Assembly: GCA_020809705.1 (NCBI GenBank)
Contig: CP085829.1
Location: 5,456,001 to 5,520,000, forward strand
From: Calonectria ilicicola
Lineage: Eukaryota; Ascomycota; Sordariomycetes; Hypocreales; Nectriaceae
Reading direction: 5' to 3'
Length of the DNA: 64,000 nt
Each line of letters opens with the position of its first letter. Positions within the stretch are counted from its first letter, which is position 1. The position numbers were made by a program, and so were the translations under genes. The notes beneath the pieces are model-generated. The model had not been told where the DNA came from. It made no database searches and was given only the letters and a program-made list of their open reading frames with translations. Below, piece after piece: positions 1 to 12,559 of this stretch.

Positions 1-1
1 C

Positions 2-166
2 GAGGAGGACGACAAGGTCCGTGCCTCTCGTGCCGCCGCTGGCCAGGGTGCCTCCAAGCCCAATGCCATTCCCAGCTCTCGCCGCAAGGTGCTCGAGCGC
101 GGTCCTGGCGCTGGCGTGGACACCCCCGATACCAACCGTGCCGTTGGTGGAAGCGACAGGATGTGA
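2..166 (+). CDS. C-terminal end of a probable casein kinase I (CK1 delta/HHP1-like), partial
   Basis: An open frame enters from the left edge and encodes 54 residues before a TGA. It begins with an acidic EEDDK stretch, is rich in Ala, Arg, Ser and Gly, and ends DTPDTNRAVGGSDRM. No catalytic domain lies inside the window. From memory this tail (PNAIPSSRRK followed by the DTPDTNRAVGG end) matches the disordered C-terminus of filamentous-fungal casein kinase I proteins of the HHP1/CK1-delta type. Those are Ser/Thr kinases acting in DNA repair, clock and trafficking control. That name is recognition of a tail only and could be wrong, but the coding nature is well supported by codon use and the clean stop. 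A GTGAGT at the last codons could be read as a splice donor, but no suitable downstream exon was seen. Confidence 0.5.
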   Translation, partial: EEDDKVRASRAAAGQGASKPNAIPSSRRKVLERGPGAGVDTPDTNRAVGGSDRM

Positions 167-2960
167 GTGATAAGTTAACCAACCCAGCCCAACCACCATC
201 AATCTCCTTGTAAGGAATCACTTTCCTTCGAGCGCTTGTCGTGTGTTGATGTGCCGCTACCCGGAGGAATCTCTGCTAACAACTGGTGTGCTAACTCAGT
301 GGACGATAAATAGGCTTCGCTCTGCTTCAAAGGGAGCGGGATATGCCACTGGCAGCTATCGGCCGAAATGATTGGAGTTCCTAGCATTCTGCTTGAGGGT
401 TCTTCAGATTGGCGACCGACTCTGGCGAAATGACCTCAACATCGACAACCGGGCATGATATTATGGGTTATTGGACGGGACGTCATCTCACGACATCTTT
501 TCCAGTACATTGATCGCGGTCGACTTGTTGAGGCCGCCGTTCGGCCTCGCCACTTTTTCCTAACACGTTTGTATCTCGTTCTTCGATGTATCTTGGGGGT
601 TTTTACGACTTCATGCATGGCTCGGGGTAGCTCTCGAATGGCAAGAGAAGTGTTGGTTATCAGGGAAGTCCCTTTTTTGAGGGCTCTATCCTGGCACAGA
701 CATTCTTACCATTGAGGGCATTACCTGAACGGCATGTCCGGTACTCCTCTCGTCTAAGGTGTACCAGACCTGTGGGTTTCGTTGTTTGCAATTCGGAGGC
801 ATCATGCCTTCGGATTCCGGAACCAAGGGCCGCCTGCGAACCAAGTTGCTCTGGATGTTTAGCACAGGCCAAGATCAATTCCGACAACCTGCGTTTTGAT
901 TTGGCCCTACGCTTCATCGATGCGGTACAACTACGTGACCAAGGAGCAGGCATTTCTTTATTCTTTGTTTCCTTCTTTCATTATTACTTGCTTTTGTTTC
1001 GCGAGATCTTTTCTCTTCCGACTTTTGACTTTTGCTGTCGCACGCCGGGTCCGGCTTCTGGGGAGGTTAATTGGGGGCGACGAAGTCTAGGATTGGCAGG
1101 GAGAGAATGGATGGAAATTTTCCTCGATATGTGACAAGCACTCAATGCCCTGTTTCTTGAGAGAGCTGCCTGTCCCTGTATCAGGGATGTGGAGTGCCAG
1201 CTAAAGGATTCATGGGTCATTGAAGGACAGGAATTTTGAGTTATTTAAAGGGCCAGCTGAACCATCAAGGTCAAAGCCAGCTCTTTGGTGACAGTAGTGC
1301 GAGGAATAGTGCTTTCCAGTGCTTGACCTTTGTCTTGGCAGTGCGGATATGAGTATGGACGGCAGCAAGCGCAAACGAGATGTTGAAGGAGCCTGTCAGC
1401 CAGCTGGCAGCGCTTTTGAGGGAAGGTGGCTCAGAGCATTTGCACGCGGATGTTTTGAGGTGCTGGAAATCACGGATAGCCATCCATTCACTCTCTGAGT
1501 ACTATGAGTTGATCCATTCACCCACTCATTCAATTCGGTCATTACACAACTTAGGTAGTCTGCAATCAATCAAGTGTGTTTGTTTTCGGAACAAGTAATT
1601 CATCATTTGTGCCCCGTGACATGAAGACTCGTGCCCGTATGGGAACACGCAAGACAGGAGGAACATGGGCTTGTATGGGGAATGTTACAATGGTGGTACG
1701 TACCAAAGTGGTTGACGTCCATTCGCATGTAAACACGAAATGCAACTCTGGAAATTCCAATTGGCTTTGGTGCGAATACGTCAGCATGCACACAAGTTGC
1801 AGGCCATTGGGAATGCACATCCCCAACAATATGACGTTGGCTGCGTGTGTGGGCTGTGCCCTCTCATGTCAAGGTGGTAGGCGAACGAATCAGCCAAGAT
1901 CAATTGTGGACGGCGATAGCCTCGGGGATTTTGCAGGCGAAGTTGTTCGTGTCGAGGTAGCCTAGAAGTGGAGAGGCTGATGGAGGCTACTAGTGAGGTC
2001 GCCTTGTTGGGCAACTGTCGAGGCAGAATGGGGACGAGGAAAGCTGTTTTGGGACTTTGGGACAGGTACATGGATATCTGGAAAGGCAGCTAGGGCGGAT
2101 AGCTTGTAGTGCCTAGCCAGATAGGCACCGCCTGAAAGGGGGGCTCTTTGAGGCCCGAAGGGGCGCGTGAGCAATGACATGGGGATCGAGGCCTTTGTCA
2201 CATGGGGTGGAGCATGTCAGTGTGAGAGCGCCCATTCACGAGGAGCCAGGCACGCGGCTCCACAGGTCCGCAACATGGGGTGTTTGAGGAGGTTGAAACT
2301 GGATGGAGATGGCGAGGGCATAATTGTTTAGTTTGGCCGAAAGGGCAGCTTTTGCATGAATGTCAGGATTGCTGCGAACCAGATGCGGCATTAGTTCGCA
2401 TGGTAGAGGGGGATTTTGGTGGCGGTCAATAGACTGAGGCTGTACGTAGGCTGGACGCAGGCTGGCACCATCTAAGCAGACAAAAGAAGAAAAAAAAACG
2501 GACGACTAAACAGGCAGATAGTGCTGAGAGCGGCGGGGATGGGGTCACAATGGGGAAAGGTTTTTTTTTTCTATTTCTCTTAATTCCCTCTTTCTTCCTA
2601 AGCTACCCTCATGAAGGATAGTCAGCCAAGTATATATATATGCGTGTCCCTGTTCATTTAGACATGTCATGATAAACGAAGCGAGCGATCCATGTTTGAT
2701 GCATGACAGTAGGACCCCTCGTGGATGCAGGTGAGCTATCGAGTTTCACACCCGCCTCCAGTGCAACCGTCATCTCATCAGCGTCGGTTCGGCCGTCTCA
2801 CACAGGCTCAAGTCGCCCACTGGCTTAAAAAGATTAAACTCTTGACCCTCTGGCCGTTTCCCCGGGCCCATATTGCGCCGCAGTGTGTGCGACGTAGTGT
2901 TAAGCTAAGCTGTAAGTGACACGAGACACAAGAAGCAGTTCCCGACTGGTTGGTCCGATC

Positions 2961-3001
2961 CAGGGAGAAGAGAAGAGAAGAGAGAAGAGAGAAGAGAGAT
3001 A
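2961..3001 (+). repeat. GA-rich microsatellite (GAGAA/GAGAGAA)
   Basis: A run of GAGAA and GAGAGAA units upstream of the 5-phosphatase gene. It is purine-only on the plus strand. Confidence 0.8.
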
Positions 3002-3171
3002 AAAAGGCTAATCCGTGTTTGGAAATGGGAACATAGGCGTGTCCATTTTTTTTTAGACCTGTACTGTGTGTCTGTTTTTTTTTCTTTTTCTTGTTTTCCG
3101 TGCTGGACAAAGAAGCCATCCACAACAATCCACAACCAACCGGAGTGTAGCAGGGGCGAGCGGAACACAGA

Positions 3172-3219
3172 CCACACACACACACGCACGCACACACTTC
3201 GCTCGCACACACACACACC
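3172..3219 (+). repeat. CA dinucleotide microsatellite, interrupted
   Basis: Alternating CA with a few CGCA interruptions and a short TTCGCTCG break. It lies in the presumed 5' flank of the 5-phosphatase gene. Confidence 0.85.
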
Positions 3220-3587
3220 TAATATCACAAGCCCGGTTTCTTCCCCCATCGTCCCATTCCGTTTTGGTCTCAATTTATCCACTCGCCCATCGCCCACACG
3301 AGACGACGGAGCGTGATCGACTTGCACCCCACATTGTCCCGGTGCTTCACGGCCATAGCCTTGCCTTGACTCTGCACATACACACACACACCACACAGCC
3401 TCTGTGATTGCGTGGGTGCGTTGCGCCGTGGCCCTTTAAAATACGAGGCGAGCTGTCAGAGCCGCTTTGCGTGGTTGAGGGGATAGCAAACAGCTTCAGC
3501 CGCTCTCACTCTCCCCAGAAGCAAACCCACGATCATCTCCACGACCACGCCGTCCTGCTCTAGACTAACAGGCCAAGCTTCGCCCCT

Positions 3588-3618
3588 ACGCACGCACGCA
3601 CGCACGTCCGCACGCACA
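3588..3618 (+). repeat. CGCA tetranucleotide repeat
   Basis: Tandem CGCA units about 45 bases upstream of the 5-phosphatase start codon, so probably within its 5' leader. Confidence 0.85.
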
Positions 3619-3661
3619 TGTCAACGACTCCTCCTCGATACGCGCATCGCCCAGTTCCATC

Positions 3662-5436
3662 ATGACGCCCGTCTCCGCATCCCTCGACCTGTTGGTCCTC
3701 ACTTTCAACTGCGCAAAGACGCTCATCAGCGTCCCCGTCTTTGCTCACCATGTGCAGACCGCTCTGGGCCAAAATGCATCGGGCTTGCCCGACGTTGTTG
3801 TTCTGTAAGCTACGATTCCCTCCGCTTCTGCTCTGCTCCGCTTTGCTTTGCTCTGCACTGCAGTGCCTTTTCCTTGTCATGCCATCAAGCCTCCCCTCCG
3901 AACCTAAAGGAGGAGAAGCAGAGGAAGCATGGACGAAATTTCCTACATCAACTCGATCCAAACCCATGACACCAACCAAGGCTCACGCTCAAGGTGTGCT
4001 GCTCCCCTGCCCTGCAAAGGGAGTAGCTCATCTATATAACCCTTCCCTCCTCTGGGGGGGCGTGAGATATGGTGTCCCATCGGGTGCGCGATGCTGATTC
4101 GTGTGCAACATGCAGCTCCCTACAGGAAGTCGCCCCGCTGAGCTACTGCTTCATCGGCGGATACTTCTTGAACCCCTACCTATCACGCTTCCAAGAGGCC
4201 ATTAACCTCGCCGCCCAGAAGCAGCTCGATCGCGAAGCCGTCGCCAGTCCCGAAGCCGGCTCGGCCGCCTCGCAACCAACCAAGCAGCAGCCCTACACGC
4301 TACTTCGATCCAACAATGTCGGATACACGGCCATCCTCCTCTTCGCCCGCGACCCCGCCAGGTTACATGACATCCAGGAGGCTGAGGTGGGCTTTGGCGC
4401 CGCCGACATGGGCAACAAGGGCGCCGTGGGGCTGCGCATGTTGTACGACACTGTCAACGGCGAGTCGACGGAACTGACGTTTGTGGCGACGCACCTTGCC
4501 GCCATGGAGTGGAATCTGGCCCGTCGCAACGCCAATTGGGCTGCTATTATGCGCGGCATGGCCTTTGAGAACCCTGAGGCCGTCGTCACCAACTTCCGCA
4601 CCTCGTCGACGCCATCGACGCCATCCGCCGACGACGACCAGGATGAACAGGTCGGCCTCCTCCATGATGAGCACCACGCCCAGCAGACCCGCCTTCAGCA
4701 GCAGCTTCACAACATATCCGTCTACAAGCCCTCGTCGCATCTCTTCGTTTCCGGCGACCTCAACTATCGCATTTCCACCACCTCACCGCCACCAAGCGCT
4801 GCTTTCCCCAACCTAGACCCAGAGTCACAGCACCACTACCCTCGGTTCTTCTCCCTGGATCAGCTTACTCGCGAGCGCAAGTCTGGTCGAACCCTCCATG
4901 GGCTGGAGGAGCACGAGGTGTGCTTCCCACCCACGTACAAGTACGATGCGCTGCCCCCGGAGCCAACTAATGGTGGTCTGGAGCTCGAGGTACCCTGGAA
5001 ATTTGCCCCTCATCGCTATCCTAGCTGGACCGATCGCATTCTTTTCCTGGACGTGCCCTCCTGGATCAAGGACAAGGGCGGTCATGACGCTCAGGAGCCC
5101 CGCATGAACATCCGTGCTTACGATGCGCTGCCCCTCCTCCGCTCCAGTGACCACCGCCCTGTTTTCCTACGAGTTGACGTGCCTCTTATTGCCCCCAAGG
5201 ACCTCGCTCCGCCAGCTGGGCTTGCTGAATCCAATTCCGCCGCCGTGATGGACCCGCGTGTTCGCCTGCCCGTTGAGATTGACCCAGAGGCCTGGGAACG
5301 ACGTGCCACCGCCCGGCGCAAGGAGGTCATGGCCGGCTGGAGCATGTTCCTGTGGAGCACTAAGCAAGGGGCGTGGATTCTCACCACAATCCTGACGCTC
5401 AGTGTCGGAACATACTGGCTCTATCGTGGCTTCTGA
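3662..5436 (+). CDS. INP54: Inositol polyphosphate 5-phosphatase, tail-anchored (Inp54-like)
   Basis: Exons 3662-3804 and 4116-5436 give 487 residues. The splice joins DVVVL to SLQEVAPLSY, restoring the family's substrate-loop start; the 311-base intron runs from GTAAGC to TGCAG. The protein opens with the family-typical LTFNCAK. Other catalytic motifs are GDLNYRI (about residue 261), PSWTDRIL (about 350) and SSDHRPV (about 391). An Ala/Ser/Asp-rich insert lies before the GDLNYR motif. The end has a single hydrophobic helix (about 455-480) followed only by YRGF, a tail anchor. Yeast Inp54 is a PI(4,5)P2 5-phosphatase with the same tail-anchored ER arrangement, so removal of the 5-phosphate from PI(4,5)P2 at the ER face is the likely role. 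ATG 3662 is chosen because the upstream leader is repetitive and this start gives the expected N-terminal strand. Confidence 0.92.
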
Positions 5437-7241
5437 TCGGGCCGCTGCCGGCGTTTTTTCTCCGATGATTGTCCATGCCCCCATGACGACGACTTCTTAT
5501 GCACGCACACCTTTATAGCTACTTTCAAATTATGTCTACTCTACCCTTACTATAGGCGTTCCTGATACTCCCTCCTTTAAAAATTTCTTCCCTAAGCGAT
5601 CCTTGGCCTTGTTTTTTGTTCACTTCGACGTTCTATTGCTATCCTTACTTCTTTTTTTTTTTATTCGCTTTTGCGCTTATAAAAATACCTTATTAGAGAG
5701 CCCTACTGCGTAGGCGAAACGGTTTTTTTTATTGTTTCTATTCTTCTTTTTTTTATGATATTTGCTCAGGAGATGACACCTCTCCGATACCTCTGCTTTA
5801 TTGATTTGTTGTTGCTGTTTTTTTTTTTTTTCTACTTGTTTTTCCAAATTCAAGCACGCTCCCTACATCATGACGGAATGAAGAGCGGTGCCAAGGGAAA
5901 TGGGTTTATGAGAAAGGCGAAATATCATAGATGTCACTGCTCCTCTGGGAAATATTTTGAACTCTGGTTCTCCTAAATAAAATTGCACTTTATTTTTATT
6001 ATCTTTTTTTTAACGAACGTTTGGTCTTCTTTTTGTCGACATGCGTGGCAATCTTTGTTCGCGCTCATTGAGCAATCTTATAGATTCTTCATACATGCAA
6101 ATGGCAATGATCGAGTTGCGTGGGTCGCGGTCAAAAAGTTGGCGCGAGCAGATAATCTCCCGTCCTAACTTTGCTTAATCAAAAAGGGCTAATAGGGTTA
6201 CATATTAGAATCATTCATGATCCTTCAAAATAGATGTCTTTTTTGGGGGTGTATTTAATCATGTCTGGTTATGACAATTGCGAGCAAGCTCAACCAAGAC
6301 TTCCCCAAAGACACCACAGTCGCAAGGCACATACAGCCAGTGTTAAATTACCAACAATGCACTTAATGGAAACGGGTCTTGTGGGATGAGTTTTCTCATG
6401 TTTAGCATCGCCAAGCTGAGAATAAATTTACTCGCTTTTATGTATTTCAGGGCTATCAAAGTACGTAGCCATCCATCTCTAACATGTTTAAATTCAAAGT
6501 TCCCTGAACTTGAACTTTCCTAGATTCTATCTTTCTCCTAGACCAGTTTAGTGCCTCATCCCTCATCTCGCATACAGCACGTAACGGTGGTCATCCCAAA
6601 GGAAAAAAAAAAACCTGGCCTCGTACCCCCAAGCTCGCTATCTCACACACACACCAATTCCTCTCCGGATTCCATCTACCTTCGGGCATTCCAACCCGCC
6701 CGCCTGCTATAGCAGCGACTCCAAAACCAGAAATTGGTCGGAAAGACGAGCTGAAGTGTGTGTGTGTGTATTTTTTTTGGTTTTATTTTCCTTCGGCGAT
6801 ACGACCCTTTTTTTGGTTCCTTGGGTGACCACATAGCAATATAAAGAGAGAAGCCCTGTAAAGCAAGGACCGCCGTATCAAGTCAAATCAAAGGCTTGCA
6901 TAAAAAAATTAAGAGCATTAAATCGTCATCATTGCTGATTGTTCGTGAGCTATTTCTCATCTCGAATCGAAATGAGCTTGTAGATAAAAAACGTATGTGT
7001 CGCAGTTGCATGTACAACGGAGCATAAATGATGGCTTGTTATACAATTGAGTTTGGAGGGAAACGCATTCAGCTGCGCCAGGCCGAAACGCAAGACGGTG
7101 CCCCTCGGCCATTGGCCATTGGTCGCAAGGGAGAATGCTTGCTGAAACATTCCCCTGTCCCTCAGACTCCATTGATGTGTCTTTCTGTGTCTTTCTTTTC
7201 TTTTCTTCTTTTTTTTTCCTTTTTAAGGGAGGGGTTCACTC
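5437..7241. other. Convergent intergenic region, no gene seen
   Basis: This separates the 3' ends of the 5-phosphatase and PKA-like genes. It is A/T-rich with many T homopolymers. No open frame has coding character, and the 60-75 residue frames are shadows. The flanks presumably include both 3' untranslated regions. Confidence 0.6.
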
Positions 7242-8624
7242 TTAAAAGTCGGTAAAGAATTGGTCGTACTTTTGCGCCATGTCTGGTCCATAGGGCTCCC
7301 GTCGACCATCATCCTCGGGGTAGACGTCAAAGCACTGGGCGTCACCAGGATATCGAATGGGAGGCAGTATAGGCCCCTGAACGCGGCGACTCAGGATGTC
7401 ATCCCAGTTCGTGTTACGGAAGAAGGGGTGAGATTTGACGCGAGAGGCACCGCCGCTGATGTTACCAAGGCGGCGTGAGCGATCGACGGTGCAGAGGGAT
7501 CGAATGAGATCCTTGGCATCTTCAGAAAGGGGGGGATCTTGGGGGAAGACGACTGGCTTCTCGAGGATCCTTGGGGGTTTCAGGTCAGCCTCCGCATTAA
7601 TGGTGTGTAGGGAGTTGGGACGTGTGCTTACTGCTTGTAGATCTCAATGGGGTTCTGGTGCCAGAACGGCGGGTAGCCTGTCAGGAACTCGTACAACAGG
7701 ATGCCCAGCGCCCACCAGTCGACAGCTGCCGTGTGGCCCTTGTTCTGAATGACCTCGGGGGCGAGGTACTCGGGTGTCCCGCAGAGCGTATACGTCTCGG
7801 CGGCTTGGTTATCGTCGCGACAGCCTAAGCGTTTGGCGAAGCCAAAGTCGACCAGTTTGATGTGACCATCTTGGTCAAGGAGCAGATTCTCTGGCTTCAG
7901 ATCGCGATAGGCGATGCCACCTTGCTGCTCGTGGAGAAACTCCAGCACAAGGACAATCTCGGCAGTATAGAAACGGGCAACGGGTTCCTCGAAGCGGCGC
8001 AGTTTGCGGAGATATGTGAATAGCTCTCCACCGGGCACGTAGTCGAGGAGCATGTATAACGAGTCGTGGTCGGAAAAGGAAGCGAGGAGGCGTGTGATGA
8101 AGGGGTGGCCAGCGACGTCGGAGAGGATGGCGCGCTCGTGGCGGACATGATCAATCTGCTTAAGACGAATAACCTCGGGCTTGCGCAAGATCTTGAGGGC
8201 GTAGACTTCGGGATTCAGCTGGTGGTCGAGAGGAATGTGGGCGGACGTTGCGGGGCGTACGAGGCAGACTCGCGCAAAGGTGCCTAGCGAGGGGCAGTTA
8301 GACAAGTGACGACGGAGCGCAAACAGCGCGGCCGAGGGCAATCAATGCTTCGGCCGGGGAGGACAAACCTGTGCCCAAGGTGCGTACCCGCCGAAAGTCA
8401 CCGAGCCTGAACTTGCCGCCTTGAGGAGGGACTGGCACGGGCGGCTCGCCGGGTCGGAGGGAAGAGACGTCGTGGGACCCCGCGTTGGCGGATGTGGATG
8501 CGACGGCGGCGTCGTGGGGGAGCGCCGGAGCGGGGATGCCTGTCGATGAGGGAAGACCGGCGGCCTGCGAGTGCGCAACGGTGGCGGCCATTGCGGGAGC
8601 TACGCTGCGTTGCGTTGATGCCAA
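7242..8624 (-). CDS. cAMP-dependent protein kinase catalytic subunit, second class (PKA-like AGC kinase)
   Basis: Exons on the minus strand are 8624-8369, 8283-7632 and 7569-7242, giving 411 residues. The introns (85 and 62 bases) restore the glycine loop LGTGTFARV and the helix IYKQILEKP. A low-complexity N-terminus of about 70 residues precedes the kinase domain. Visible motifs are ALKILRK (Lys of the VAIK motif), GIAYRDLKPENLLLD (catalytic loop, about 213), LVDFGFAK (about 230) and YTLCGTPEYLAPEVI with the activation-loop Thr. The C-terminal AGC tail ends FFTDF, a hydrophobic motif that closes the protein as in PKA. YRD instead of HRD is normal for PKA. The sequence resembles the minor PKA catalytic subunits of filamentous fungi (A. 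nidulans PkaB, Neurospora pkac-2), which phosphorylate targets downstream of cAMP and a regulatory subunit. The first ATG (8624) is used; an internal one 11 codons later is possible. Confidence 0.92.
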
Positions 8625-11600
8625 AAAGCTTCGGACGAGACAGCGGGTGGCAAGCAGGAACTGGAGAGGAGAGGAAGGGATTTAGGTGTTTGAGCCCAGT
8701 CGAGATGGAGTTTTGGGGAAAAGGCCTAGTTTAGGCGTTGGGCCATGGCCACTAAGGCGATGCGACTAGGGGATCTAGCAAACAATAATAAATCTGGAGA
8801 AGGGAGGCGGGCCTATGCGGTTTTGGTTGCAAAGGTCTTAGCTGATGTGACAAGGTGACGTTGAGGGGGTGCGGGTGCGGGTGCTGCGGTGTGGCTATCA
8901 ATTGGCGTTTGGGGTGCGGTTGGTTTGCGATCAAGTAATAGGCCGCATGAGGCGAATCAATGGCAGTGGTCAGCACTGGGTAAGCAGGCCGGTGGTGAGT
9001 TGAATTGTTGCGCGCGCGAGAGAGGAGGAGAAGGAGGAGAAGGAGAGACAAGGCCACGCGCGGGGGAGGAGAAGAAGAAGGCGAGAAGGTTGTTGAAGAT
9101 GCGAGAGAGAGAGGAATGTGAATCACCGTCAGTCAGCGGCGGGGGGCAAAGTGCGTGACTGAAGAAGTAAGGAAACGAAGCGGGAGGAAGTGACGGGAAG
9201 ATTAGGAGCTACGAGATTTGACAATGATGAATGATGGACGGGCGATGATGGAACTAGGCCAACTCAAGACAAGCCCGCTTTCTCCACGCGACCCTGAAGA
9301 AGATGAGGAGACAACAACAAGCACAAGGGACAAGGACAAGCAAGACAAGGCTGTTTGGTTTGTCACCGAGGACGAGGAGCAAGTCGGGGAGCACGCGGGC
9401 GGGCGGCATCTGAGCCGAGGGGGCCACCGAGCGCCAGTGGGGGCTCCGGGAGGCGGGTAAGGGTTTTACTGCTTTGGAACATTGGGGACATGGAACATGA
9501 CAGGACTGCCGAGACGAGAGTTGAGCTCCAGACTGCAACGAGGTTCAAAAGGAGAGGCGAGAGACAGTATGACGCAAACGTGGCGGGGGTTGTGCTGCAG
9601 CTTGCCAACGGGAGACGAGAGGAGCCAAGTGGAGTCGAAAAAGGGAAAAATGACGCCCGCCTTTTTCTACAACAGGACTTGAACTGGTTTTGTTGCTCGT
9701 CTAACAACTACCTAGCTGAGTTGTTCCTGGGACCTTGTAAAAAAAAAATATACCCAACCTCTCCAGCCTCTCTCCTCTCGCTCGCTGTCTCTCTCTCTCA
9801 CCGTTCCCATCATCATCATCTCGCTTTGCCGTCCTTTTTTGTCGTTTCTCGCAACACCTAGACAAATCCGTCAAAGGTGCAACCATTTCGGTTTCATGAA
9901 GTTTCCCTTTTCTTCCAACGAGGCGAATAATGTGGATTCGCCAATGGTGGGATACCCCCGGTTCGGTCCTCCTCCGAACCCCAAGCTACAGGGATCAGCC
10001 AGCTTTGCCCAACTCCACGTGAGCATGTCATGACAAGAGTAAAAAGGCACTTGGACGCCCGAGGTCCAGACTCCAGATTCCAAAAACCCGGAGCGGTCAA
10101 TCATCAAGGTGGCTCCCCTCCCCCAATCTTTTTCTTTTTTTGTCGTAACGTTGGGGGGGGAGAAGGGGGCCAACCTCTTCTTCCACCTCCTCTGTATACC
10201 TTTGCCCAACTAATAGATCCCACGGAATTCCTAATCCAGACCTGCAGATAAGTCGCTGATGGCATGCATGCATTATCGAACAACAGAACCTTGCAAGGTT
10301 CCCCTCCGCCCACCCCCCTCTCCGTCCGATCCACGCCGATGGGTCGCGGCCGACGAGCCCACCGCGGAACGCTGCGAAAAGGCACGACTCCCGGGTCTCT
10401 GGCGTCATGGCCAGCGCCATCTGCGAGGCTGATCTTTGGCCTGTGTGGCACGAATTGGACGGTGCGACGTTGCCTTTTGCTCTTTGCTTCTGCTTCGAGT
10501 GGTTGCATCGCCCATCGCACATCGCACACCGAGCACATTAACTTATCCCACTCTCCCTCCATCTCAAATGCCCCCACGCTCCAGGGCGTTCCCGGCCCGG
10601 CAGGTGTCGTTTGTTCCTCTGCCTGCCATGGCGAGGGGCAAGGCTTTGGGAATGCCCACACATGGGGGTGAGGGGTAATGGGATATGACATGCAGCCAAG
10701 ATCCGTCATGGTTGGGCTCGCCCCGTCCTGCCTGTGGAAACGGCACCGCACCACATGTGACCTGATGATGGGGGCAAACGCCTCAGCGAAGCCGCTGTAT
10801 TGCCCCACGATGCAGGTCGACCGGTTCACCGTTTGGCTTAAACCTTACATAACAGCTAAATCCCATAAAGATCATCTGAGCAGCATCTCCACTAACATGG
10901 CAGCGAGCGTAGTGGAGTTCCATTGTCATCGCACGCGGCTTATTTCTCTCAAACTTGATGATCTGAGACATCGTTGAAGAAAAAAAAATCGAAATGCAGG
11001 CACTTACTGTGCTGCATCAGTCATCCTAAGTCAGACCAATCGCGGACCGAAACCAGAAACGGACCAATCCCCAAACGGAAAGCTTATAACACATCCTCCC
11101 TCAGTCACATTGAAATACCATGCCAAGTCATCCAATCTGACAGTCATTCAGAGCTGGGAACTTCTGTCTGCCGTATAGTAAAAAAAGTCTAGAATATCCT
11201 TCGACAACGATCCTTGGAGGAATGAGGGGCTCTCAAAAACCAGCTTCTCTTCCCAAAGATGCCCAGGCACCGAATTTTGCCACTGAAACTGTAAGAAGAA
11301 ACTCTTGCACATCATTAATTCCAGTTGTAAAGGCAAGTGCGAGCGCGACCTAGAAGGGAACACCTATCAATAACTGGGTTTTACAATCATCGGTACTATT
11401 AGTAATCGTATTTTGTACCATACAATTAACTTTCATATAGCCGGTACGGCACAACCCTGAGATTTGTATATCTTCAAATTCATTGATGGCTTGTTTAACA
11501 TTGCACAAATTACTTGAGTGCCAATGTGATCTTCCATAACACCAGACAGGCAAAAATCCCACTCATTTGTCAAATATATATCAGAAGACCAGGTCCGGCA

Positions 11601-12559
11601 CTAAAGCGCAGTCCTCTATGTTATAGATACGAACCAGCATCTCGAAGCCAGCCATCTCATGCCACTTTTTATCCCTTGAAGTACATTATTCCTAAGAATA
11701 CATTGTAGGCAAAGTGAAATGATACACGGATATTCTTTATGACATCTTAGAGCGATCTGTTGAGCTTATCCAAGATAAATAGTGCCAATACAAATTACCC
11801 TATACGCTCAATAAGAAGGGTTCTGCGAGTCACATTATTGTTTCAATATATGTTGAAACTTGATATCCAGTTGTTTCCTAAGGTTTGGGTACTTTGTTCT
11901 CGTAGTTAATTTGCAATAATATGAAAAAAAAAAAAAACTCGACTCGATATCCAGTCGCACCACTGGCCTAGGTGATTTTATCACATCTCACATAGCCATC
12001 AGAGCCATTTCTATCGTGAATTCGATGGCAGCATGCTTCATTTCTCCCGTATTCCAGAAATCTGACCCATAAATTTGCTTTTTTTTTTCCTACCGTGGAT
12101 CAATACCGCTTTGGCTGGCCAAAATCTGGTTATGAAGCTCCTCCAGGTTATCCAATGATGCCTCTCCAAATCCTCAAATCTGAACCCTGAGAGCCTTTTC
12201 ACGCCTCATTACCTGGCTAGTATCACAAAAAGAGTTGTCTTGTAACCGAATAATCGGAGATGCCTCAAGACTACCAGGTATAAGAACTCGACCTTTCCAG
12301 CAATTTCTACTTCTTCCCTCTCTCATCACACAAATTGCCTGCCCTTTGTTGCGTTATACAGCTTCTGAAAAAAGATTTGAAAAAATACGAAGACCCGACA
12401 ACAATTCTGTAAGTATTCCACTAAACCTCAATTATATGCACCATTGACACCTTCACCTTTAGCATCAACAGCCGTCGGCAGCATCTACAGTCGCCCAGTC
12501 ATCCTTCAACTTCCCGCGATATTCAAGCCGTCAAATCATACAAATACGATTCACGGATC
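8625..12559. other. Upstream region of the PKA-like gene and gene-poor spacer
   Basis: The first 1.2 kb is the presumed promoter and leader of the minus-strand kinase gene. The rest contains only short overlapping frames without family resemblance. Composition becomes A/T-richer from about 10.85 kb, but CA and TG dinucleotides remain common, so it does not look RIP-mutated. Confidence 0.55.

Larger units (their letters stand above)
167..3661. other. Long intergenic region, no supported gene
   Basis: This holds the 3' flank of the first gene and the promoter and leader of the 5-phosphatase gene. Open frames here are short, overlap on both strands, have low-complexity translations and resemble no family I know. 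The last 700 bases are rich in CA, CGCA and GA simple repeats and C/T tracts, as is usual just upstream of genes in these fungi. A short TATATATATA stretch lies near 2630. Confidence 0.6.

Noticed and set aside
3066..3407. Overlapping plus- and minus-strand frames rich in Thr, His and Cys/Val
   Set aside because: They are translations of CA/GT microsatellites, not genes.
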